This document shows, piece after piece, positions 42,460 to 50,871 of a stretch of DNA of 64,000 nucleotides (position 1 is its first letter; each line of letters opens with the position of its first letter). The DNA lies in contig NZ_LAKD02000120.1 of the NCBI RefSeq assembly GCF_000968685.2, positions 83,997 to 147,996 of the forward strand. The letters run 5' to 3'. Under the pieces are notes generated by a model that worked only from the letters and a program-made list of their open reading frames with translations, was not told where the DNA came from and made no database searches. This stretch comes from Streptomyces antioxidans (GTDB taxonomy: Bacteria > Actinomycetota > Actinomycetes > Streptomycetales > Streptomycetaceae). Position numbers and translations under genes: made by a program.

Positions 42460-42966
42460 TTACTCCCCGCGCTCCAGCACATACAGCTCCGGCAGGTTGA
42501 CCACGATGGCCTCCTGGGTGCTGCGGGCGATGACCACCACCGCCTCGTCATCGGGGTCCGGGTTCTCCTCCCGGTGCGGCACATAGGGAGGTACGAAGAT
42601 GTAGTCACCCGGCCGGGTGCGCAGCCGGACCTCCTCGACGCGGCCGTCCCGCTCCTCGGCGAAGACGAACTCGGGGTGGCCCCGCACCACGAAGATGGCC
42701 GTCTCGGACTCGCCGTGGTGGTGGTTGTCGGACGCGGTGTCCGGCGCCACATGGGTCTGGCCCATCCACAGCCGCTCGGACCCCACCGACTGGCCGCTGA
42801 TCGCGGCGAACCGCCGCATGCCCTCGGTCTGGGCGGTGCCGGGGTCCACGTCCTCGGTGCGGATGTGGTGCAGACGCGACCGCAGCGGACCGTCGGAGGC
42901 GGCGGCCCCCAGATGCGGATGGAACGCGTCGTGCTGCTGCGCGGGGTCGCCGCCGGGCGTCGTCAT
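42460..42966 (-). CDS. Cupin-domain protein
   Basis: This 168-residue protein has a single cupin barrel: the metal-binding motif 1 in DNHHHGESETAIFVVRG (His/His/His/Glu) and motif 2 in RPGDYIFVPPYVPHREEN. Such proteins are small-molecule isomerases, dioxygenases or binding proteins. It is divergent from the Rrf2 gene across a 95-base region with a CACCGG-N13-CCGGTG dyad, so the Rrf2 regulator may control it. Confidence 0.88.
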   Translation of the reverse strand: MTTPGGDPAQQHDAFHPHLGAAASDGPLRSRLHHIRTEDVDPGTAQTEGMRRFAAISGQSVGSERLWMGQTHVAPDTASDNHHHGESETAIFVVRGHPEFVFAEERDGRVEEVRLRTRPGDYIFVPPYVPHREENPDPDDEAVVVIARSTQEAIVVNLPELYVLERGE

Positions 42967-42984
42967 GCCACCGACCGTAGAAAG

Positions 42985-43009
42985 CACCGGTAATGGATGT
43001 CAACCGGTG
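42985..43009. promoter_or_regulatory. Dyad between cupin and Rrf2 genes
   Basis: CACCGG (42985-42990) and CCGGTG (43004-43009) form an inverted repeat with a 13-base gap in the divergent promoter region. It is a candidate Rrf2 operator controlling the cupin gene and the regulator itself. Confidence 0.4.
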
Positions 43010-43049
43010 TCCTTTCGCTCACCAGGCACAACACCGTGAATCCCCACTG

Positions 43050-43055
43050 CATAAT
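43050..43055 (+). promoter_or_regulatory. -10 box for leaderless rrf2-like transcript
   Basis: CATAAT lies seven bases before the ATG at 43062, so transcription probably starts at that ATG. No ribosome-binding site is visible, which agrees with a leaderless message. Confidence 0.5.
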
Positions 43056-43061
43056 GGCCGC

Positions 43062-43472
43062 ATGCAGATCTCGGCGAAGGCGGACTACGCGGTCCGTGCG
43101 CTGGCGGAGCTGGCCGCGGACCCCGGCAGGCCGCTCACCTGTGAGGCGATAGCGACCTCCCAGGACATCCCCTTCCGTTTCCTCAAGGCGGTCTTCCGCG
43201 ATCTGCGCCAGGCCGGTCTGGTGCGCAGCCAGCGCGGCTGCGAGGGCGGCTACTGGCTGGCCCGCGACCCCGCCGAAACCACGCTCGCGGACATCGTGCT
43301 GGCGGTGGACGGGGCGTTCCTGACACTGCGCGGCGAGGGGCTGGACGACCTCGGCTACCGCGGCCCTGCGGCCGGGCTGCCCGGGGTGTGGCGCGGGATG
43401 GAGGCCCATGTGCGCCAGGTGCTGACCTCCACTGCCTTGAGCGATCTGGTGCGCGAGCGGCTGGTCGCGTGA
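43062..43472 (+). CDS. Rrf2-family regulator lacking Fe-S cysteines
   Basis: This 136-residue protein matches the Rrf2 winged-helix family (MQISAKADYAVRALAELA, then FRFLKAVFRDLRQAGLVRSQRG and GGYWLARDPAETTLADIVLAVDG). The three-Cys loop that holds a [2Fe-2S] cluster in IscR or NsrR is absent: after GGYWLARDP there is no Cys. It should sense something other than an Fe-S cluster, or act as a structural repressor. It is divergent from a cupin gene and upstream of the degraded ABC region. Confidence 0.9.
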   Translation: MQISAKADYAVRALAELAADPGRPLTCEAIATSQDIPFRFLKAVFRDLRQAGLVRSQRGCEGGYWLARDPAETTLADIVLAVDGAFLTLRGEGLDDLGYRGPAAGLPGVWRGMEAHVRQVLTSTALSDLVRERLVA

Positions 43473-43485
43473 CGTCCGCGAGCCC

Positions 43486-43830
43486 GGACCGGCCGCGGAA
43501 GGCCCGGCCGAGCGGGTGCTGAACGATCCCCTGCATCCGTACACCGAGGCGCTGTTGCGGGTGGCCACGGTCGGCGGCTGGGAGCGACGCGATCTCGAGG
43601 TGATCCCGGGAGCGCCGCCCGAGGTGGGCGCGCGGCTGCCGGGCTGCCGGTTCGCCGACCGCTGCGCGTTCGCCGCGCTCGAGTGCCTGGACGGTCCGGT
43701 GCCGCTGCGGGACCTCCGACAGGCGGCGGGTGCGATGTGTCCGCGGCGGGGAGCTCGATCTGTCGCGGACAAGTGGGCGCGGGTACCGGGAGGTGGCGGT
43801 ATGAGCGGGCTGCTGAAGCTCTCCGGCTGA
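43486..43830 (+). pseudogene. Remnant of oligopeptide ABC ATPase (OppD/DppD type), C-terminus only
   Basis: From EGPAERVLNDPLHPYTEALL the frame reads the conserved C-terminal segment of DppD/OppD ATPases: the HPYT motif, IPGAPPEVGARLPGCRF and ADRCAFAALEC, which binds an Fe-S-like or structural site in this family. The nucleotide-binding domain upstream is missing, because the gene is cut directly after the Rrf2 gene. The downstream tail continues into another reading frame, so there is a frameshift before the old stop (an alternative frame ends GYREVAV at the ATGA overlap with the next gene). Confidence 0.75.
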
Positions 43831-44026
43831 CCGTGGCCTTCGGCCGACGGGGCGCGCGGCCGGTGCTCGACGCCCGTCGACCGAACCTCCCGCCTGGACG
43901 GCGCGGGAGGGCTGTGTCTTCGCCCACCGCTGCCCGTTCGTCATCGACGCCTGCCGCACCGCGCCCGCACCTGCCCCGGTGGGCCGGGGCATACGGCCGC
44001 CTGCCACCGGGCCCCGAGTGGCGTGA
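43801..44026 (+). pseudogene. Remnant of oligopeptide ABC ATPase (OppF/DppF type) with internal deletion
   Basis: The frame begins MSGLLKLSG after GGGAGGTGG, and after a one-base frameshift near 43829 continues as LTVAFGRRGARPVLDA, the typical N-terminus of an ABC ATPase. It then jumps near 43885-43905 directly to EGCVFAHRCPFVIDACRT, the C-terminal signature of the family, and stops at 44026. The whole nucleotide-binding core (about 250 codons) is absent. It once followed the preceding ATPase with an ATGA overlap, as in Opp/Dpp operons. Confidence 0.72.
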
Positions 44027-44203
44027 GCTGCTCGCCGCCGCGGTCACCGTGCAGGGGCCGCCGGGGAACGGGCTGCTGGAGACGGCCCCGCAAAGATCTC
44101 CTCCAGCACTCTGAACGCAACTCGTGCGCCGCCCGTATCCACTGCGGGGTCGTGTTCGTCGCGGATGAGCGGATCCCGTAACCCCCCAACAGGAGGTCAT
44201 GAG

Positions 44204-44372
44204 TTGAGCCATAAACGGGTACCCAAGCGAAAGATGGTGTTCGCGGGGGCCGGGGCCGCCGCCGTGGCGGCAGCCGCGATCCGGCGGTGAGACCTTCTTC
44301 CAGCCGGTGACGACCGCGCTGGAGGCGGTCGGCGCGACGATCGGGGACGGCGGGGCGGCCGGCAACGGCTGA
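44204..44372 (+). pseudogene. Remnant of secreted S1 protease with internal deletion
   Basis: TTG 44204 follows an ideal AGGAGG and encodes a Sec signal-like start (SHKRVPKRKMVFAGAGAAAVAA). In another frame the text then reads GGETFFQPVTTALEAVGATI and stops at 44372. That is the C-terminus of streptogrisin-like proteases, nearly the same as GGVTFFQPVTKALTALGVSI in the intact protease at 56413-57732. The prodomain and catalytic core are missing. Confidence 0.65.
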
Positions 44373-44452
44373 TCCCCTCCGTCCCACGCGACCGGGTGTC
44401 CCGCGCCGTCACCGCGGCACGCCCCCGGAGCCGCGACGGGCCTGGCGACCGC

Positions 44453-46579
44453 TCAGCGGATGGACGGCCCCCGGGACGTCCCCCCGGACAGCCCCGCGCG
44501 CACCCGCTCCACCGTGATCGGCAGATCGCGGACCCGCACCCCCGTGGCGTGGTACACCGCGTTGGCGATCGCCGCCGCCGTGCCGACGATGCCCAGCTCC
44601 CCGACGCCCTTGCTGCCCATCGGGTTGAGCTCGTCGTCGTTCTCCTCGAGCCAGTGCGCCTGGACATCGCGCACATCCGCGTGGGCAGCGATGTGATACG
44701 TGGCGAGGTCATGGTTGGCGAAGTCACCGAACCGCGGGTCCGCCTCCAGGTTTTCGTACAGCGCCATCGACAGCCCCATGCACATGCCGCCGCGCAGCTG
44801 CGACCCCGCGGTACGGGGGTTGATGACACGTCCGGCGGCGAACATCCCCAGCAGCCGGTCGACCCGCACCTGGCCGGTGACCGCGTCCACCCGCACCGCC
44901 GCGAACTGGGCGCCGTAGGCGTGGCGCGAGAACGCCCGGCGCGCCTCGACGTCCTCGGCGGTGTCCGCCCGCGCCTCGAGACCGCCGGGCGGGACCGCGC
45001 CGGAGACCTCGTCCAGCCGCTTGGTCAGCGCCCGGCACGCCTTGGACACCGCCCAGCCCCACGAGCTGAGGCCCATCGAACCGCCCGCCCACGGCGCCTG
45101 GCCGTAGGCGCTGCGGCCGATGTCGAGGGTGACCCGGTCGATCCCCACACCGAGTTCGTCCGCCGCCACCTGGGTCAGCGCGGTGCGGGCGCCGGTGCCG
45201 ATGTCGGCCGCGGCGATCCGTACGGTGAAGCCTCCGCCGGGTGCGGCGCGCGCGGTCGCGGTGGAGGGCCAGGTGAGGGCGGGGTAGTTGCCCGTCGCCA
45301 CTCCGGTGCCGAGCAGCCAGTGCCCCTCCCGGCGGCGGCCCGGCGCGGGGTCGCGGCCCGCCCAGCCGAAGCGCGCCGCGCCCTCCCGCAGACAGGCCAC
45401 CAGATTGCGGCTGCTGAAGGGCTGACCGGTCCCGGGGTCCACGGACGGCTCGTTGGCCACCCGCAGCTCGATGGGGTCCATGCCCAACTCCACGGCCAGC
45501 TCGTCCACCGCGCTCTCCAGCGCGAACATCCCGGGCGCCTCGCCGGGGGCCCGCATCCACGAGGGCGTCGGCACATCCAGCTGCGCCAGGCGATGGGTGG
45601 TCCTGCGGTGGCGCGCGGCGTACATGACGCGGGTGCAGGCGACCGTCTGCTCGCAGAACGGGGTGAGCGTGGAGCTCTGCTGCAGCGCGTCGTGCCAGAT
45701 GGCGGTGAGCCTGCCGTCCCGTTCGGCGCCGAGCCTGACGCGCTGGAGGGTGGGCGTGCGGTACGAGACCATGGTGAACATCTGCTGCCGGGTGGCCGCC
45801 ACCTTGACCGGGCGGCCCACGGCGCGGGCGGCCAGCGCGGCGAGCACCGTGGGCGGGCGGGGAATCGCCTTGGAGCCGAAGCCGCCGCCGGTGTGGTCCG
45901 CCACGATCCGTACGGCGCCCTCGTCCAGGCCGAACAGTTCGGCCACCCTGGCGGCGGTCATCCAGGGACCCTGGTCGCCGTTGTAGAGGGTGAGGGTGTC
46001 CCCGTCCCAGACCGCGATGGTGGCATGCGGTTCCATCGTGGCCGTGTGCTCGGGGGGTGTGGTGTACGTGGCGTCGAGGACGACCGGCGCCGCGGCGAGG
46101 GCGGCCTCCACATCGCCGGTCTCCGTGTGCCCGGGGTAGCCGCCGTTGACCGTTTCGGGGACGAAGATGCGCGGATCGCCGTCCAGCAGCTCGGAGTCGT
46201 GGTCGTCCACGTCGTACTCGACCCGTACGACAGCCGCCGCCTGACGGGCCGTCTCGAAGGTGTCCGCCACCACGGCCGCCACGATCTGCCCCCGGTAGGC
46301 CACCTCCGGGGACTGCAGGACGGCGAGTTCGGGGGTGTCGGTCGGTTGCAGCCGGGGCACGTTGCGGCTGTCGAGCACGGCCACCACGCCCGGCAGGGAC
46401 AGCGCCGGGGCGGTGTGGACGGCGCGCACCGTGCCGCGCGGAATGGTGGACTGCACCGCCCATCCGTACAGGGCGTCGGGCACCGGGTACTCGTACGCGT
46501 AGAGCGCGGCACCGGTGACCTTTTCGCGCCCTTCGACACGTGTCACCTCCGCGCCCACGGTCCGCTGGAGCGTGGTCAT
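44453..46579 (-). CDS. Molybdenum hydroxylase large subunit (PaoC/XDH family)
   Basis: This 708-residue protein is the molybdopterin-cytosine-dinucleotide-binding subunit of a xanthine-dehydrogenase-family oxidoreductase. It has the substrate-channel motifs (SWMRAPGEAPGMFALE and GGSMGLSSWGWAV) and the catalytic Glu661 in MGSKGVGELG. It is the large subunit of a three-subunit aldehyde oxidoreductase (PaoABC/YagTSR-like) rather than a one-chain XDH. Its ATG overlaps the stop of the FAD subunit. The probable reaction is oxidation of an aromatic or aliphatic aldehyde to the acid, or a heterocycle hydroxylation. Confidence 0.93.
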   Translation of the reverse strand: MTTLQRTVGAEVTRVEGREKVTGAALYAYEYPVPDALYGWAVQSTIPRGTVRAVHTAPALSLPGVVAVLDSRNVPRLQPTDTPELAVLQSPEVAYRGQIVAAVVADTFETARQAAAVVRVEYDVDDHDSELLDGDPRIFVPETVNGGYPGHTETGDVEAALAAAPVVLDATYTTPPEHTATMEPHATIAVWDGDTLTLYNGDQGPWMTAARVAELFGLDEGAVRIVADHTGGGFGSKAIPRPPTVLAALAARAVGRPVKVAATRQQMFTMVSYRTPTLQRVRLGAERDGRLTAIWHDALQQSSTLTPFCEQTVACTRVMYAARHRRTTHRLAQLDVPTPSWMRAPGEAPGMFALESAVDELAVELGMDPIELRVANEPSVDPGTGQPFSSRNLVACLREGAARFGWAGRDPAPGRRREGHWLLGTGVATGNYPALTWPSTATARAAPGGGFTVRIAAADIGTGARTALTQVAADELGVGIDRVTLDIGRSAYGQAPWAGGSMGLSSWGWAVSKACRALTKRLDEVSGAVPPGGLEARADTAEDVEARRAFSRHAYGAQFAAVRVDAVTGQVRVDRLLGMFAAGRVINPRTAGSQLRGGMCMGLSMALYENLEADPRFGDFANHDLATYHIAAHADVRDVQAHWLEENDDELNPMGSKGVGELGIVGTAAAIANAVYHATGVRVRDLPITVERVRAGLSGGTSRGPSIR

Positions 46580-47574
46580 CGCGGCTCCCCTCCCACCAGG
46601 CCGCGCACGGCCGCGGTGATGACGTCCACGGCGAGGTCGATCTTGAACGCGTTCTGCGGCAGCGGGCGCGCCGAGGCGAACTCGGCCCGGGCCGCCTCCC
46701 GCAGGCGCTCCTCGGTCGGCTGGCGGCCGGTCAGCAGCCGCTCGGCCTCGCGGGCCCGCCAGGGGCGGGTGCCCACGCCGCCGAGCCCCAGCCGGATCTC
46801 CCGCAGGGTGCCATCGGCCCCGGTGGCCACGACGGCGGCCACCGACACCAGCGCGAAGGCGTAGGACCAGCGGTCGCGGACCTTGCGGTAGGACATCGCG
46901 GCGCCCTCGGGTGGCGGTGGCAGCTCGACTCCGGTGATCAGGTCGCCGGGCTGGAGCACCGTCTCGCGGTGCGGGGTGTCACCGGGCAGCAGGTAGAAGT
47001 CGTTCAGGGGCACCGCGCGGGAGCTGCCGTCCACCCGCCGCAGATGGACGACGGCGTCGAGCGCGGCCATCGCCACCGCCATGTCCGAGGGGTGGCTGGC
47101 CACGCAGAAGTCGGAGGTGCCGAGCACGGCCAGGTCGCGGTGGAGGCCCTGGACGGCCGAACAGCCGGTCTCCGGGCGCCGCTTGTTGCAGGGCTTGGTC
47201 ACGTCCTGGAAGTACACGCAGCGGGTGCGCTGGAGCAGATTGCCACCGGTGGTGGCCACGGTCCTCAGCTGCCCGGAGGCGCCCGAAAGCAGCGCTTCGG
47301 CCAGCGCCGGGAACCGCTCGCGGACGCCGGGGTCCCCGGCGAGGCGGCTGCCCGGGACCAGCGCGCCGATGAGCACCCCGCCGTCCGGGCGGTGTTCGAC
47401 GGTGTCGTACGGGAGCCGGGTGATGTCGACGAGCAGGGCGGGCTCGGTCACCCCGAGCTTCATCAGGTCCACCAGGTTGGTTCCCCCGGCCAGGTACACC
47501 GCCTCGGTGGAGTCGGCCACGAGCGCGGTGGCGGCCTGGGGGTCGGTGGCGCGCTCGTAGCCGAAGGGCCTCAT
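46576..47574 (-). CDS. Molybdenum hydroxylase FAD subunit (PaoB type)
   Basis: This 332-residue protein is the FAD-binding medium subunit: FAD motif AVYLAGGTNLVDLMKLG and TVATTGGNLLQRTRC. Cys119, Cys129, Cys138 and Cys157 (CVYFQD, CNKRRPETGC, DFCVASHPSDM) match the extra [4Fe-4S] cluster region of the E. coli PaoB type, which most XDH medium subunits lack. It overlaps both neighbours by ATGA. It transfers electrons from the Fe-S subunit to FAD. Confidence 0.93.
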   Translation of the reverse strand: MRPFGYERATDPQAATALVADSTEAVYLAGGTNLVDLMKLGVTEPALLVDITRLPYDTVEHRPDGGVLIGALVPGSRLAGDPGVRERFPALAEALLSGASGQLRTVATTGGNLLQRTRCVYFQDVTKPCNKRRPETGCSAVQGLHRDLAVLGTSDFCVASHPSDMAVAMAALDAVVHLRRVDGSSRAVPLNDFYLLPGDTPHRETVLQPGDLITGVELPPPPEGAAMSYRKVRDRWSYAFALVSVAAVVATGADGTLREIRLGLGGVGTRPWRAREAERLLTGRQPTEERLREAARAEFASARPLPQNAFKIDLAVDVITAAVRGLVGGEPR

Positions 47575-48161
47575 CGCGCCCCTCCCGCCGCGCCGGTGGT
47601 GGCGGGCGTCCCGCCACCGTCGGCCCCGGCGACCTCGCGGATGGCGGCCACGATGCCGGGGTACGCCCCGCAGCGGCACAGGTTGCCGCTCATCCGCTCC
47701 CGGATCTCGTCGGCGTCCAGCTCACCCGGCGCGCCGGCCCCGGCCGCCAGGTCCGCGGTGACATGGCTGGGCCAGCCGCGCGCGGCCTCGGTGAGCGCAC
47801 CGATGGCGGAGCAGATCTGGCCGGGTGTGCAGTAGCCGCACTGGAAGCCGTCGTGGTCCAGGAACGCCCGCTGCAACGGGTGGAGTTCATCGGGGGCGGC
47901 GAGGCTCGCCACGCCCTCGATGGTGGTGATGTCCCGGCCCTGGGCGGCCACCGCGAACACCAGGCAGCTGTTGACGCGCTCCCCGTCGATCAGGACGGTG
48001 CAGGCCCCGCACTGCCCGTGGTCGCACCCCTTCTTGACCCCGGTCAGCGCCAGGTGTTCGCGGAGGGCGTCCAGCAGGGTCACCCGGTGGTCGAGGGTGA
48101 GGGGGCGGTTGGCACCGTTGACACGCAGCGCGAAGTCGCTGTGGAACGCGTGAGCTGTCAC
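47571..48161 (-). CDS. Molybdenum hydroxylase [2Fe-2S] subunit (PaoA type)
   Basis: About 196 residues. The ferredoxin-like half has GVKKGCDHGQCGACTVLIDG and a later Cys in RVNSCLVF. The helical half has QCGYCTPGQICSA and NLCRCGAYPGI, giving two [2Fe-2S] clusters. It is the small subunit of the PaoABC-like complex. GTG 48161 is chosen; ATG 48197 would add 12 residues without a better ribosome-binding site. No Tat signal is visible, so the complex is probably cytoplasmic. Confidence 0.92.
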   Translation of the reverse strand: MTAHAFHSDFALRVNGANRPLTLDHRVTLLDALREHLALTGVKKGCDHGQCGACTVLIDGERVNSCLVFAVAAQGRDITTIEGVASLAAPDELHPLQRAFLDHDGFQCGYCTPGQICSAIGALTEAARGWPSHVTADLAAGAGAPGELDADEIRERMSGNLCRCGAYPGIVAAIREVAGADGGGTPATTGAAGGAR

Positions 48162-48249
48162 ATCCCTCAGCCTGGCACCGGGGGGTGTGCCGCGCATCTT
48201 CAGCGTCGGCCGTCCGGGCCCGCCTCCGGGCCCGGCCCCGGCCCCGGGG

Positions 48250-49317
48250 CTACGGCCCCGGTGGGTCGTCGGGCACCGGGGGCAGCCGCAGATGCGCGAG
48301 GTCCGGCGGGATCGGGGAGCTGGGGCGGTAGAACGGCGGGGCCGCGTCGGCGGCGGGCGAGTCGGCCAGCCGGAAGCGGTCCCGCAGCCGGTGGTAGAAC
48401 TGCGTCGGCGCGAGCCGTACCAGCCGCAGCCGGACCGGTGCCCGGTAGGCCGCCACCCAGTCGCCCGGATTCAGCACCCCGCGCAGCTGCCCGTCGAGGC
48501 TGACCGCCACCCGCCCCGAGGTGGGCAGCACCCGTACGGCGATGGGCTCGTCCACCGCGGCCACCACGGTGCGGTCGAAGGCGATGTGCGGGGCGACCGG
48601 CGTGAAGACCACCGCGTCCAGGTACGGGGAGACCACCGGCCCGCCGGCGGCGAAGCTGTAGGCGGTGGAGCCGGTCGGGGTGGCCACGATGATCGCGTCG
48701 GCCGAGTACGAGGCGAGCAGCTGCGCGGACACATACACCCCGAGACCGGCCTGACGGTCGCGGGCGAGCTTTTCGAAGACCACGTCGTTGACGGCGTTGA
48801 CATCCAGCGGAATGCCCCAGCCCGTCTCCTCGGCGCCGCGCCCGGGGCGGACCTTGGGCGGCGGCGGTACGGGACCCCGCCCGTAGCACAGCAGCGCCTC
48901 CATGCCCTCGGGCATCTCCAGCGGCCGGGACGCCCGCAGGGTGAGCAGCATGCGCTCCTCGATCGTGGCCCGGCCCTCGTGGACGGCGTTCAGCGCGTCC
49001 TCCACCTGGTCGACGCCGATCTCGGTGAGGAAGCCGACCCGCCCCACGTTCACCCCCAGCGCCGCGGCCCCGTTCCTGGCGGCGAGCCGGGCGCCGCGCA
49101 GAAAGGTGCCGTCGCCGCCGAAGGTGACGATCAGATCGGGGTGGCCGGCCGCCGCGGACTCCTCCTGGGCGCTGCGCCGGGGCTGGTCGCCTCGCCATAC
49201 GTCCAGCTCGAAGCAGGAGATGCCATGCGCGGCTGCCCATCCGCGGGCGGTGCGGGCCGCCGCGACGGCGGTGGGGCGGGCCCGGTGGACGACCATGCCG
49301 AGCCGGTTGACAGCCAT
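48250..49317 (-). CDS. nadK: NAD kinase paralogue
   Basis: This 355-residue enzyme is an ATP-NAD kinase: GGDGT in VTFGGDGTFLRGARLA, NVGRVGFLTEI, AVNDVVFEKL, and VATPTGSTAYSFAAGGP. It makes NADP(H). An extra loop rich in Pro/Gly (about 175-200, PVPPPPKVRPG) and a Pro-rich C-terminus distinguish it from shorter NAD kinases. Only 88 bases separate it from the molybdenum hydroxylase operon on the same strand, so it may be its first gene. It is divergent from the radical-SAM-like gene. Confidence 0.93.
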   Translation of the reverse strand: MAVNRLGMVVHRARPTAVAAARTARGWAAAHGISCFELDVWRGDQPRRSAQEESAAAGHPDLIVTFGGDGTFLRGARLAARNGAAALGVNVGRVGFLTEIGVDQVEDALNAVHEGRATIEERMLLTLRASRPLEMPEGMEALLCYGRGPVPPPPKVRPGRGAEETGWGIPLDVNAVNDVVFEKLARDRQAGLGVYVSAQLLASYSADAIIVATPTGSTAYSFAAGGPVVSPYLDAVVFTPVAPHIAFDRTVVAAVDEPIAVRVLPTSGRVAVSLDGQLRGVLNPGDWVAAYRAPVRLRLVRLAPTQFYHRLRDRFRLADSPAADAAPPFYRPSSPIPPDLAHLRLPPVPDDPPGP

Positions 49318-49506
49318 GGCCCTTCCACCGTAGGTCCCCCGGCCCCGGAGCGCCCATCGGGGCGGGCGCCGGCCCGGGAGCGGACACCGGGCGGACACGG
49401 AGCGGGCGCCCTGGGGCCGAACATCCGCGCTGATCTATGGTGTTCAGCGGCACGGAGACCCACGGGGGGAATGTCTCACCACACCGCATCGGTACGGAGC
49501 CAGGGA

Positions 49507-50862
49507 ATGGTGCAGCAGATGGCGAGCGAGAGCCGAACCACGCTGATCGAGGGGCTGATGGGGCGTTTCCCCCAGGTGCCGCGGGAGGCCGTGCTCAAGG
49601 AGGACCTGCTGCGCGGCGGCATGGCCTTCGACGAGTCCGCGCTCAGCGGCAACGAGGACGGCGACGTCAAGCCGAAGTCGTACTTCATCTTCTCGTTCGA
49701 CCACCGCACCCTGCCGGAGCTGGGCGCCGCGGCGCTCAACCGGCCGCCCGAGGAGATCGTGCTCACCGGCGGGCCGTACGAGTTGCGCCGCACCGTGGTG
49801 TCCGTGCGCGTCAACCCCGCGTCGCCGTATGTGGTCCGGGCCGGCGAGGACGGTGCGCTGGGGCTGTATCTGGACGGTGCGCGGATCGCCGATGTGGGGC
49901 TGCCGCCGATGCCGGACTACTACCGCCACACGCTGTCGAACGGCAAGTCGGTGATGGAGGTCGCGCCGACCATCCAGTGGGGCTATCTGGTCTATCTGAC
50001 GGTCTTCCGGGTGTGCCAGTACTTCGGCGCCAAGGAGGAGTGCCAGTACTGCGACATCAACCACAACTGGCGTCAGCACAAGGCGGCGGGCCGCCCGTAC
50101 ACCGGGGTGAAGCCGGTCGAGGAGGTGCTGGAGGCGCTGGAGATCATCGACCGCCATGACACCGCCCGCACCTCGCAGGCGTACACCCTCACCGGCGGCG
50201 CCATCACCTCGCGGGTGGGCGGCCGGGACGAGGCCGACTTCTACGGCCAGTACGCGAAGGCCATCGAGGAGCGCTTCCCCGGCCGGTGGATCGGCAAGGT
50301 GGTGGCGCAGGCGCTGCCCAAGGCCGACGTCCAGCGGTTCCACGACTACGGGGTGCGGATCTACCACCCCAACTTCGAGGTGTGGGACCGGCGGCTGTTC
50401 GAGCTGTACTGCCCGGGCAAGGAGCGCTACATCGGCCGGGACGAGTGGCACCGCAGGATCCTGGACTCGGCCGAGGTGTTCGGCGCCCGGAATGTGATCC
50501 CCAACTTCGTGGCGGGCGTGGAAATGGCGCAGCCGCTCGGCTTCGCGTCGGTGGCCGAGGCGATCGACTCCACCGCCGAGGGGCTGCGCTTCTTCATGTC
50601 GCACGGGGTCGTGCCCCGGTTCACCACCTGGTGCCCCGAGCCGACGACACCGCTGGGCAAGGAGAACCCGCAGGGCGCCCCGCTGGAGTACCACATCCGG
50701 CTGCTGGAGACCTACCGGGCGACGCTCGAGGACTTCGGGCTGTCCTCGCCGCCCGGGTACGGCCCGCCGGGGCCGGGGCGGGCGGTGTTCTCGGTGAGCT
50801 CGTTCATGGACAGCCTGCCCGCCGTGGACCCGGATCCGGAGCCGGACCCGGTGGCGCGCTGA
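49507..50862 (+). CDS. Radical-SAM-like protein with CX8CX2C cysteines
   Basis: This 451-residue protein has a TIM-barrel-like core with Cys170, Cys179 and Cys182 in VCQYFGAKEECQYCDIN, where standard radical-SAM enzymes have CX3CX2C. The Gly/Ala motif at the SAM side may be TLTGGAITSRVGGRD, with later barrel strands in IYHPNFEVWD and PNFVAGVEMAQPLGF. ATG 49507 with GGAG 7 bases upstream is chosen; ATG 49471 is possible. It stands alone, divergent from the NAD kinase. The substrate is not known. The wider cysteine spacing is a known feature of a few subgroups but I cannot place this one. Confidence 0.78.
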   Translation: MVQQMASESRTTLIEGLMGRFPQVPREAVLKEDLLRGGMAFDESALSGNEDGDVKPKSYFIFSFDHRTLPELGAAALNRPPEEIVLTGGPYELRRTVVSVRVNPASPYVVRAGEDGALGLYLDGARIADVGLPPMPDYYRHTLSNGKSVMEVAPTIQWGYLVYLTVFRVCQYFGAKEECQYCDINHNWRQHKAAGRPYTGVKPVEEVLEALEIIDRHDTARTSQAYTLTGGAITSRVGGRDEADFYGQYAKAIEERFPGRWIGKVVAQALPKADVQRFHDYGVRIYHPNFEVWDRRLFELYCPGKERYIGRDEWHRRILDSAEVFGARNVIPNFVAGVEMAQPLGFASVAEAIDSTAEGLRFFMSHGVVPRFTTWCPEPTTPLGKENPQGAPLEYHIRLLETYRATLEDFGLSSPPGYGPPGPGRAVFSVSSFMDSLPAVDPDPEPDPVAR

Positions 50863-50871
50863 CGGACCCGT

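Noticed and set aside
44026..44203. A continued ABC remnant between the two pseudogene blocks
   Set aside because: After the stop at 44026 the sequence shows no family signature in any frame.
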